64,000 nucleotides of DNA, taken from assembly GCA_964580105.1 (NCBI GenBank), contig CAZOJJ010000002.1, forward strand, positions 1 to 64,000, written 5' to 3'. This document shows, piece after piece, positions 1-6,974 of the stretch. This DNA comes from CAZOJJ01 sp964580105 (GTDB lineage Bacteria > Bacteroidota > Rhodothermia > Rhodothermales > Rubricoccaceae). The notes below the pieces were generated by a model. The model saw only the letters and a program-made list of their open reading frames with translations, was not told the origin of the DNA and searched no databases. A program made the translations under genes and the position numbers. Position 1 is the first letter of the stretch. The number at the start of each line of letters is the position of its first letter.

Positions 1-89
1 GCGCGCATCGCCCACCTCTTCGAACCGGCCTCGGCCAGGGGACGCCCCGGGCGACCGGCCCGCCTCATGCTCGACGCCGCGTCTGGGTC

Positions 90-817
90 ATGCAGACCGG
101 CGCGCAGTGGCGTGACCTCCCGGAGCGCTTCGGGCCATGGCAGAGCGCATACGACCGCTTCCGGCGGTGGCGGCTCGCGGGCACCCTCGACCGTGTGGTG
201 GCCCACCTCCAGCGCGACCTCGACCGCGACGGGCTCATCGACTGGTCGGCCTTCTGCGTCGACTCCACGAGCGTCCGGGCCTCCCGCTCTGCGGCGGGGG
301 CCCGAAAAAAGGGGGCACCGACACAGCCGGCGGCGCGGATGAGCCGTCGGATCATGCGCTGGGGCGGTCGCGTGGCGGTTTTACGACCAAGCTTCACCTC
401 GTGACCGACCGCCGGGGCCTGCCGCTGGCCGCCGTGCTCACGCCCGGGCAGCGCCACGACTCGACGCAGTTCGAGCGCGTGCTCGACGCCGTGGCGGTCG
501 GCCAGCGCTCGGGCCAGACGCGCCGCCGTCCGGCGCGGGTGCTGGCCGACCGGGGGTACGACGTGGACCGGATCCGGGCGTGGCTGCGCCGGAGGGGGAT
601 CGGTGCCGTGATCCCGCCGAAGAAGAACCGGAAGCGTCTCCGGCGTCACGACCGCGTGCTCTACCGAGAGCGGAACGTGGTCGAGCGCACGCTGGGGCAT
701 CTGCAGGAGTACCGGAGGATCGGGACGCGGCATGAGAAGCTGGCCGAGAGCTACCGGGCGATGGTGCAGCTGGCGATCATGGAGCGCTACCTTCGGGAAT
801 ATCCAGACACAGCCTAG
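90..817 (+). CDS. IS5-family transposase, made by -1 frameshift
   Basis: This is a DDE transposase that would cut and paste the surrounding element. The N-terminal part (TGAQWRDLPERFGPWQ; a DDE Asp in VDSTSVRA) is read from 90 in one frame. The C-terminal part (GGFTTKLHLVTD, LADRGYDVD, and YRERNVVERTLGHLQ carrying the catalytic Glu) is read in the -1 frame to the TAG at 815-817. The frames join at a dnaX-like slippery heptamer at 305-311, as is usual in the IS427 group. Upstream of about position 80 the conserved N-terminus (RIAHLFEPASARGRPGRPAR) continues in a third frame. This copy therefore carries an extra 1-bp-type frame break, or a sequencing error, and may be inactive. Confidence 0.8.
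305..311 (+). other. -1 ribosomal frameshift heptamer A AAA AAG
   Basis: The heptamer is in phase with the upstream transposase frame (cgA AAA AAG). Slipping by -1 fuses the two halves at exactly the point where family alignment requires it (ARKK then GGTDTAGG). The same heptamer drives frameshifting in E. coli dnaX. Confidence 0.7.
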
Positions 818-844
818 CACGCACGTCATCGGGGTAGAACCGGC

Positions 845-1987
845 ATGCTGATCGGCCAGGCACGGCGGAACCACGTGCTGCGCGGCCTCCTCGCCGCCGC
901 GGCCGTCGTGATCGTGATCGCCGGGCTGCGGGCGGCGCGGCCCGTCCTCGTACCGATGCTGGTAGCCGCTTTCGTGGCGCTGGCCTGCGTGCCGATGGTC
1001 CACGGGCTGCGGCGGCGGCGCGTGCCCAACGGCGTGGCCGTGGCCGTGGCCGTGCTCGTAGCGACCCTGCTGTTCACCGGCGTCGCCCTCTTCGTCGGCT
1101 CGTCGCTGACGGACTTCGTGCTGGCGCTGCCCGCCTACGAAACCCGCCTCCGCTCGGAGGCCACCGGGGTCTTCGCCGGGCTCGCCCGCCTCGGCCTCGA
1201 CATCCCGGATCAGGGGGCGCTCCTGAACCGGATCGACCCGGCCGCCGCGCTGGGCCTGGCCGCGACCCTCTTCGACGGCCTCCGCGACCTGCTCACCAAC
1301 GGCGTGCTCATCCTGCTCACCGTCGTGTTCATCCTGCTGGAGGTTTCCACGTTCCGTGCCAAGCTCCAGCGCGCCTTCGACGTGCCCGGCGCCACGTTCC
1401 CGCCCATCGCGGCGTTCATGCAGGGGATGAAGCAGTACTTCGTCATCAAGACGGCCGTGAGCCTGATTACGGGCACGGCCGTCGCCGTCTGGCTGGCGAT
1501 CCTGGGCATCGACTTCCCGCTGCTGTGGGGGCTGCTGGCGTTCCTGCTCAACTACATCCCCAACATCGGCTCCATCGTGGCGGCCATCCCGCCGATGCTC
1601 CTCGCGCTCGTCCAGGTCAGCCCCGGGTCGGCGCTGCTCGTCGGCCTGGGGTATCTCGTCGTCAACATGGTGATGGGCAACTTCATCGAGCCGCGCTGGA
1701 TGGGCCACGGCGTGGGGCTCTCACCGCTGGTGGTGTTTCTCTCCCTCGTCTTCTGGGGGTGGATCCTCGGGCCCGTCGGCCTCCTGCTGTCGGTGCCGCT
1801 GACGATGACGCTCAAGATCGCCTTCGAGAGCAGCGACGAGACGCGGTGGCTGGCCGTGCTGATCGGGCCCGAGAAGGGCTTCAGCGACGCGCCCGAGCTG
1901 GAGCGCGCCGGCATCGACCCCGACGCCCTCGACGCCGCCGCCGAGGCGGAGGAACGGCATTTCACCGAGCCCGAACCGCTCGCCTGA
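845..1987 (+). CDS. AI-2E family transporter (PF01594)
   Basis: This 380-residue inner-membrane protein belongs to the AI-2E/YdiK-type permease family. Family substrates are uncertain; some members have been linked to autoinducer-2 or sodium/proton transport. Two membrane helices lie at about 13-47 and another at 60-80. A long amphipathic middle follows, and four to five C-terminal helices include the family core NYIPNIGSIVAAIPP near residues 235-250 and the FIEPRWMG loop. The C-terminus has a short acidic tail. The start is 28 bp after the IS element ends, and no clear Shine-Dalgarno or -7 promoter element is seen. The insertion may have removed or replaced its original promoter. Confidence 0.85.
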   Translation: MLIGQARRNHVLRGLLAAAAVVIVIAGLRAARPVLVPMLVAAFVALACVPMVHGLRRRRVPNGVAVAVAVLVATLLFTGVALFVGSSLTDFVLALPAYETRLRSEATGVFAGLARLGLDIPDQGALLNRIDPAAALGLAATLFDGLRDLLTNGVLILLTVVFILLEVSTFRAKLQRAFDVPGATFPPIAAFMQGMKQYFVIKTAVSLITGTAVAVWLAILGIDFPLLWGLLAFLLNYIPNIGSIVAAIPPMLLALVQVSPGSALLVGLGYLVVNMVMGNFIEPRWMGHGVGLSPLVVFLSLVFWGWILGPVGLLLSVPLTMTLKIAFESSDETRWLAVLIGPEKGFSDAPELERAGIDPDALDAAAEAEERHFTEPEPLA

Positions 1988-1998
1988 GCGGCGGGCGC

Positions 1999-2005
1999 TA
2001 GCTTG
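1999..2005 (+). promoter_or_regulatory. Promoter -7 element TAGCTTG
   Basis: TAGCTTG matches the Bacteroidota -7 consensus TAnnTTTG and lies 34 nt before GTG 2033. It overlaps the alternative TTG start at 2003, which argues against that start. Confidence 0.5.
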
Positions 2006-2032
2006 GCCGCCTCGCGTACGCCGTTCGCTTCC

Positions 2033-2866
2033 GTGGATTACGACCCCGTCAAAGACCGCCTCGGCGGGTTTTTCTGGCAGAGCCCGGCCCGCACGAAGGC
2101 CTTCTACCGGCTCCTCGACACGCTCTTCCTGCGGTCGTGGTACGTCCGCCGTCGCCTCCGCGCGCTCGTCGCGGCGATGCCGGCGGACCGCCCCGTCCGT
2201 GTGCTCGATGCCGGGACGGGGTTCGGGCAGTACGCCTACTTCCTCGTCTCGACCTTTCCGCACGTCGAGGTCACGGCGGTGGACGTGAAGGCGGACTACC
2301 TCCGCCGTGCCGCCGCCTTCTTCGCGCAGACGCCCTACGCCGACCGCGTCGCCTTCGAAGAGCGCGACCTCACGCAGCCGCCGCCCGAGGCGGAGGCCGG
2401 CCGCTACGACCTCGCCCTCAGCGTGGACGTGATGGAGCACATCGAAGACGACCGCGCGGTGTTTCGCGGCTTCGAGCGGGTGCTGCGGCCCGGCGGCTAC
2501 GTCGTCGTCAACACGCCGTCGGACCTCGGCGGCTCGGGCGTGACGGAGGAGGGCGCCGAGAGCTTCATCGGCGAGCACGTCCGCGACGGCTACCCGCTGG
2601 CCGAACTGGTGGAGAAGCTGGAGACGGCCGGGCTGCCGGTCGTGGGCACGGAGTACACGTACGGCCCGCCGGGCTCAGCGGCGTGGCGGCTCCTCATCAA
2701 GTGGCCCATCACGATGCTCAACGCCAGCTGGGCCTTTGCGCCGCTGCTTCCGTTCTACTACGTCCCGGCCCTTCCGGCCGGCCTCGCGCTCAACGCGCTC
2801 GACCTCGCGCGGACGAACACGGAAGGGACCGGGCTGCTCGTTGTGGCGCGGAAACCCGGCACCTGA
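2033..2866 (+). CDS. Class I SAM-dependent methyltransferase
   Basis: This is a Rossmann-fold methyltransferase with the SAM-binding motif VLDAGTGFGQYAYFL at about residue 57. An acidic post-II residue lies in VTAVDVKADYL, and DLALSVDVMEHIEDD is the motif IV region. The C-terminus has a hydrophobic stretch (ITMLNASWAFAPLLPFYY) that may associate with the membrane. The substrate is unknown. I chose GTG 2033 (277 aa) because a promoter-like TAGCTTG overlaps the upstream TTG at 2003; starting at 2003 would add ten residues. It follows the AI-2E gene by about 45 bp. Confidence 0.8.
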   Translation: MDYDPVKDRLGGFFWQSPARTKAFYRLLDTLFLRSWYVRRRLRALVAAMPADRPVRVLDAGTGFGQYAYFLVSTFPHVEVTAVDVKADYLRRAAAFFAQTPYADRVAFEERDLTQPPPEAEAGRYDLALSVDVMEHIEDDRAVFRGFERVLRPGGYVVVNTPSDLGGSGVTEEGAESFIGEHVRDGYPLAELVEKLETAGLPVVGTEYTYGPPGSAAWRLLIKWPITMLNASWAFAPLLPFYYVPALPAGLALNALDLARTNTEGTGLLVVARKPGT

Positions 2867-2902
2867 TCCGGCGGCACGTCTCCTCGCTCCATCCGGTCCG
2901 CC

Positions 2903-3319
2903 ATGCCCCTTCGCTTCACGCCGTTCCTCCTGCTGCTCGCACTCGCGGTCCCGGTCCGGGCCCAGAGTGGGATGGCCTCCTTCTCCGGCTCCGTCTACAG
3001 CGAGGATCCGCACGACCCGATGCGGCCCGGCGGCTGGTACCGCGAAGGGCTGGCCGACGATGCGTACCACGACGGCAGCCCCACCGTCAAGCTCGTCGCC
3101 ATCGCGGCCCACGGCCGCGCCGAGTCCTTCGCCGTCCGCGGCCTGGGCCCCTTCGGCGCGTTCGACTTCGGTCGTATCCCGATGGGGCACTACCGCCTGC
3201 ACGTCACGGCGAAAGGGCACGAACCGTGGGAGGCCGAGCTCTACGTCCCGTCGGACAGCACGACGCAGCTCAACATACTGCTGCGCCAGCGCGAGCGAGC
3301 GGTCAGCGGAGCAGGGTGA
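2903..3319 (+). CDS. Secreted protein with carboxypeptidase-regulatory-like fold
   Basis: This is a 138-residue exported protein with a signal peptide (MPLRFTPFLLLLALAVPVRAQ). The mature part looks like one beta-sandwich: it begins with ASFSGSVYSED and ends with the IPMGHYRLHVTAKGHEPWEAEL pattern seen in CarboxypepD_reg/PEGA-type domains. No catalytic motif is visible and the function is unknown. It is 36 bp downstream of the methyltransferase. Its last 17 bp overlap the 3' end of the converging gene on the other strand. Confidence 0.65.
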   Translation: MPLRFTPFLLLLALAVPVRAQSGMASFSGSVYSEDPHDPMRPGGWYREGLADDAYHDGSPTVKLVAIAAHGRAESFAVRGLGPFGAFDFGRIPMGHYRLHVTAKGHEPWEAELYVPSDSTTQLNILLRQRERAVSGAG

Positions 3320-5018
3320 GCGTCTGCGTTTCCGCGCCCGCCGCGTGGAGCAGGCGGACGACGTACACGCCCGCCGGCAGCGCCGAGCCGTCGAAGCGGA
3401 CGGCGTGGGGCCCGGCCGCCTCGGTGCCGTCGGCGAGGCGGGCGACCTCGCGGCCGAGCGCGTCGTAGACGGTGAGGCGGACGGGGCCGGCCGCCGGCAG
3501 GGTGTAGCGGAGCATCGTAACGCCCGGGGCCGGGTTGGGCGTGGGCGCCGCCAGCGTGAGACGCGGCGCGGGCATCGAAGCGGGCTCGGTTCCGACCGGC
3601 GCGATCCATCCGTCTTCGACCACGGTATAGGCCGCGTCGGCCGCGACGTTGCGGTACTGATCCACGGCGCCGCTGGGCCAGCGCACGGTGACGGTGGCGC
3701 TCGTAGCACCGCCCAGCCCGAAGTGCGCGCCGAGGGCGTGGCTCTGCGTCGTCATCCCGTCGCCCGCCGAGATTTCGCGGATCTGCGTCATCCCGGGGGC
3801 CTCCACCTCAATCCGGGCGCCCACGCCGAACCGGTTGGAAGCGCCGCCGCGCGCCTCGATCCGGAGCCAGTGGCTGCTCCCGCCGTCGTTGCGGAAGAGG
3901 CGGTCGCCCGAGTTGGAAGGGAGGTACACGTCGACCCACCCGTCGCCGTCCACATCCCCGACGGCGACGGCGACGGAGCTGACGTCGGGGAGGCCGGCGC
4001 TGTCCGAGACGTCCGTGAACGTGCCGTCGCCGTCGTTGCGGAAGAGGCGAGGGGGCGCGTCGAACGCCGTCACGAGGAGGTCTACCCAGCCGTCGTTGTC
4101 GAAGTCGGCGGCGGCGGCGCCCGCGTAGGAAACCTGCGGATCGCCGGCCACCCCGCTCGTAGCGCTCACGTCCTCGAAGCCGCCGCTGCCGTCGTTGCGG
4201 AAGAGGACGTTCCCGCCGGGTCGGCCGCCGAGCGGCATGTTGGCGACGAAGGCGTCGAGCCACCCGTCGTTGTCGATGTCGAGCCAGACGGCGGCCCAGC
4301 CGGCCCGCTCGTCATCAATGCCGTAGAAGGGGGCGGCGTCGGTAAAGACCACGTTGTCGTTGCGGAAGAGCACGTTCCGGGAGCGGTCTTCCTCGTTGGC
4401 GCACGCCCCGATGAGGATGTCCGGGTCGCCGTCGTTGTCGAAGTCGCCGGCCATGGCGCCGTAGGCCTGGCGGGCGTACGGGAGGGCGACGAGGGGGGAG
4501 GCGTCCTCGAACTGCCCGGTGCCGAGGTTGCGGAAGAAGCGGTGGACGGTGAGGTCGTCGGCGACGAAGAGGTCGAGGTCGCCGTCGCGGTCGAAGTCGA
4601 GCCAGACGGAGCCCTGGGAGAGCACGCCGTCGAGGTCGATGCCGCCGTCGTTGGGGACCGGGCTGAAGCGTCCGTCGGCCTGCTGCCGATAGAGGAGGGG
4701 GCTATCCTGGGCCAGGATGATGAACACATCGAGGCGGCCGTCGTCGTTGATGTCGCCGAAGACGGCGCCCCACTCGTTCTCCGATTCGATGCCGAGGTCG
4801 GCGCGGGCGTCGGTGAAACCGCTCGGTCCCTCGTTGACGTACCAGCGCCCCGAGCGGTAGAGGTCGGCCCGTCCGTCGCCGTTGAAGTCCACCACGGCGG
4901 CGCCGGTGGCGGAGGCCGACGAGGGGTCGTGGATGAGGGTCGTCGCGTCTGAGAACGTCTGCGCCAGGGCGAGGGTAGGGAGGAGGCCGAGGAGCGGGGC
5001 GGTGAGACGGTACCGCAT
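3303..5018 (-). CDS. FG-GAP/VCBS repeat protein with ASPIC/UnbV domain and type IX sorting-like domain
   Basis: This secreted 571-residue protein starts with a signal peptide (MRYRLTAPLLGLLPTLALAQ), which sets the start at 5018 rather than at an upstream ATG at 5069. At least seven FG-GAP/VCBS calcium-binding-like repeats follow (for example DFNGDGRADLY, DINDDGRLDVF, DFDNDGWVDLL), forming a likely beta-propeller. An ASPIC/UnbV domain comes next (HWLRIEARGG... VTVRWPSGAVDQY). The last 80 or so residues (TPNPAPG, LTVYDALGREVARL, LPAGVYVVRLL) match a type A type IX secretion C-terminal domain. It is therefore probably exported across the outer membrane and surface-attached or released. Its ligand is unknown. 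Confidence 0.85.
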   Translation of the reverse strand: MRYRLTAPLLGLLPTLALAQTFSDATTLIHDPSSASATGAAVVDFNGDGRADLYRSGRWYVNEGPSGFTDARADLGIESENEWGAVFGDINDDGRLDVFIILAQDSPLLYRQQADGRFSPVPNDGGIDLDGVLSQGSVWLDFDRDGDLDLFVADDLTVHRFFRNLGTGQFEDASPLVALPYARQAYGAMAGDFDNDGDPDILIGACANEEDRSRNVLFRNDNVVFTDAAPFYGIDDERAGWAAVWLDIDNDGWLDAFVANMPLGGRPGGNVLFRNDGSGGFEDVSATSGVAGDPQVSYAGAAAADFDNDGWVDLLVTAFDAPPRLFRNDGDGTFTDVSDSAGLPDVSSVAVAVGDVDGDGWVDVYLPSNSGDRLFRNDGGSSHWLRIEARGGASNRFGVGARIEVEAPGMTQIREISAGDGMTTQSHALGAHFGLGGATSATVTVRWPSGAVDQYRNVAADAAYTVVEDGWIAPVGTEPASMPAPRLTLAAPTPNPAPGVTMLRYTLPAAGPVRLTVYDALGREVARLADGTEAAGPHAVRFDGSALPAGVYVVRLLHAAGAETQTLTLLR

Positions 5019-5109
5019 GAGCGCGAAGGCTGGTTGCAGCCAGAGGTTACGACAGAGCGCCCTCGGCATTGGCCCTTTCGGGGGGCTCGGCCGCCGTGCC
5101 GAGGCGGAG

Positions 5110-6006
5110 TCAGCCGGATGCGCCGGTGTCGTGGAGGGCGCCGTGGAGGGCCGCGTCGAGCTTGACGGCGTGGCTGGAGCCGGCCACGGCGAAGACGCGC
5201 TCGCCGCGCCGGACGAGGTCGAGGATCACGGCGGCGACGTGCTCGTCGCGGATCGCGTTCGAGCGGTCGGCGAGGGCGGCGAGGTAGCCGGGCCAGCCGT
5301 ACTCGTCAGAGGTATCGCGCCAGTCGGGGAATCCGGCGAAGTCGCGTTGCCAGAGGCTGTCGAGGGCGGCGACGCTCGGGATCGTCCTCTCCAGCCCCGG
5401 CCACGCCGTCCGCTTCGCCCGATACGCCTCGACGTAGGCGTCGGGGTCGTCGGGCTTGCCGTGGCGGAGGCCGCTCACGTACGGACGGAGGACGTAGAAC
5501 AGCGCCACGCGTTCGGCCGGGAAGCGCTCCAGCATCCGCGCCACCTCCACCTCGCGCGGCGGCTCCCACGAGTAGATCGGGAGGCCGTCGCGTCGGGCCA
5601 GGGCGGCGGCCACGCCCATCTCGCCGTAGTGCGCGGCCGGGTCCATGAGCCCCGGCAGGAGAAAGCCCAGGCGGCCCTCCACGAGGCAGACCGTGGGGCG
5701 GAACGCCTCCCACCGGCGCCGTAGCTCAGCCAGCTCAGGGTGGGCGGGGTCCTTCGTGTGTTCAGCACCGAAGAGCAGCACCGCGCGCCCTTCCCCCTCG
5801 ATCTCGACGAGGTACGGGCGCGGGTGCGTCTGGCTGACGGCGTCGTACTCCTCCATGGTGAGGATGGGAACGGGCAACTCGGCCACCGGCGCCTCGGTGT
5901 AGTACGGCGGCGAGCGCCACGCCCACAGAAAGGCGACGGCGAGGAGGGCAAGCGGCGTGAGGGCGGCGGCGAGGAGGACGCGGCGGGTGCGCGGGCGAAG
6001 CGGCAT
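5110..6006 (-). CDS. Membrane-anchored TIKI/TraB/GumN-like protein
   Basis: This 298-residue protein has an N-terminal signal anchor (residues 9-30, rich in Leu and Ala) and a periplasm-facing domain. It carries two GxxH motifs, GAEH at 80-83 and GSSH at 276-279, plus an acidic VEG and a conserved-looking RSNAIRDEH before the second. Paired GxxH motifs with an Arg are characteristic of the TIKI/TraB/PrgY superfamily, whose characterised members are metalloproteases. Enzymatic activity here is inference. It lies 91 bp upstream of the FG-GAP gene in the same direction and may be cotranscribed with it. Confidence 0.55.
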   Translation of the reverse strand: MPLRPRTRRVLLAAALTPLALLAVAFLWAWRSPPYYTEAPVAELPVPILTMEEYDAVSQTHPRPYLVEIEGEGRAVLLFGAEHTKDPAHPELAELRRRWEAFRPTVCLVEGRLGFLLPGLMDPAAHYGEMGVAAALARRDGLPIYSWEPPREVEVARMLERFPAERVALFYVLRPYVSGLRHGKPDDPDAYVEAYRAKRTAWPGLERTIPSVAALDSLWQRDFAGFPDWRDTSDEYGWPGYLAALADRSNAIRDEHVAAVILDLVRRGERVFAVAGSSHAVKLDAALHGALHDTGASG

Positions 6007-6320
6007 CGGGGGAGCGGAGCGTGGGAACGCCGCGTTCTTTCGTGCCGCTGCGGCGAGGGTTGCGGTCCGCTGAGTTTGGGCGAGTTACGCCGCCTCGGCA
6101 CGCACGAGCCGGCGGCCGGGCACCCACGGTTTTCACCGGCCGGCCGGTACTTTCGACGCGGTCGCCTTACGACGTGCGGAGTCGCCGCGTGGGCGCGCGT
6201 CGAGTCGGACCTGCCGCTGGTGGAGCCGTCCCGATGAGCGTGACCTTGCAGGCTCGTCCGGTGGCCTACGGGACGAACCGCTCGCGGGCGGGATCCCCTC
6301 TCACCCTTTCTCCGAGTACG
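6007..6320. other. Divergent intergenic region
   Basis: These 314 bp separate the minus-strand TIKI-like gene from the plus-strand lipoprotein gene. A possible -7 element TACTTTC occurs at 6148-6154. An open frame runs in from 6021, but it lacks coding features before the lipoprotein signal peptide. I see no RNA gene. Confidence 0.4.
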
Positions 6321-6824
6321 ATGCTGCGCTTTCGCTTCCTCGCCTTCGGCGTCCTCGTCGGCGTCCTCCTGCTCTCCGGCTGCGCCACGCTCTTCACCGG
6401 CACCCACGACGACATCCGGTTCGAGTCCGAGCCGCAGGGGGCCGAGATCTTCATCGACGGCCTCTACGTGGGCCAGACACCCGCGACGATCCCCGTTCGG
6501 CGCCGGTCGTTCGACGACACGGTCGTGACGCTGCGGATGGCGGGGTACGAGCCCCAGACGTTCGTCCTCCGCCAGGCGTTCAACACCGTCGCCGTGCTCA
6601 ACCTCGGCGACCCACTCGGTTGGGGCATTGACGTGGCCACGGGGGCGCTGATGCGCTACGACAAGCGCGGCTACCTCGTCGTCTTCGAGGAGGGCTACGT
6701 GGCCCTCGGCGTGGAGACGCTCCCGACGGACACCGCCGGTCGCCTCGTCGTCCCCGAGTTGGGCGAGGCCGTCGCCGTCGTGGACGAGGGGGCCGGCCTC
6801 GGCTACGTCTTCGTCCACCGCTGA
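6321..6824 (+). CDS. PEGA-domain lipoprotein
   Basis: This is a 167-residue lipoprotein. The signal peptide ends in the lipobox LSGC, so Cys22 is expected to be lipidated; this fixes the start at ATG 6321 although the frame is open further upstream. Residues 35-75 form a PEGA domain (IRFESEPQGAEIFIDGLYVGQTPATIPVRR), a small beta-sandwich often linked to envelope proteins. The rest includes a hydrophobic, glycine-containing stretch (GDPLGWGIDVATGALM) like that in bacterial PEGA lipoproteins. A surface or periplasmic structural role is likely. No operon partner is evident. Confidence 0.8.
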   Translation: MLRFRFLAFGVLVGVLLLSGCATLFTGTHDDIRFESEPQGAEIFIDGLYVGQTPATIPVRRRSFDDTVVTLRMAGYEPQTFVLRQAFNTVAVLNLGDPLGWGIDVATGALMRYDKRGYLVVFEEGYVALGVETLPTDTAGRLVVPELGEAVAVVDEGAGLGYVFVHR

Positions 6825-6911
6825 TTCGTTCGTCCCCCGCTCCCGTTTCGAGGCGACGGCGCTTTTGTGTGAAAGCGTAGAGCACGGGTGATCCGGTCGG
6901 GCGCTGTGGCG

Positions 6912-6918
6912 TACGTTG
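6912..6918 (+). promoter_or_regulatory. Promoter -7 element TACGTTG (pyrG)
   Basis: TACGTTG fits the recurrent TAnnTTG pattern and lies 63 nt before the pyrG start. No TTG at the -33 spacing was found. Confidence 0.45.
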
Positions 6919-6974
6919 CGGGGCGAACGTTCCTCCGCCCCGTCCACGGCCCTCCCGCCTAACCCGTTCGCGTC

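Larger units (their letters stand above)
1..817 (+). mobile_element. IS5-family insertion sequence, left end outside window
   Basis: The segment encodes an IS5-family (IS427-like) DDE transposase in two overlapping frames and ends 28 bp before the next gene. Its left end lies beyond the window, so both terminal inverted repeats cannot be compared. The sequence around 798-815 (ATATCCAGACACAGCC) reads on the minus strand as a plausible right inverted repeat starting GGCTGTGTCTGG; this is inference. No target-site duplication can be checked. The assignment rests on the transposase. Confidence 0.8.

Noticed and set aside
65..1708. Long minus-strand open frame (547 codons) over the IS and AI-2E genes
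   Set aside because: It is low-complexity Arg/His/Asp-rich translation opposite well-conserved genes; such shadows are common in DNA of very high GC.
6021..6320. N-terminal extension of the PEGA lipoprotein
   Set aside because: The lipoprotein signal peptide starts at 6321; the upstream 100 codons are Arg/Pro-rich intergenic translation.
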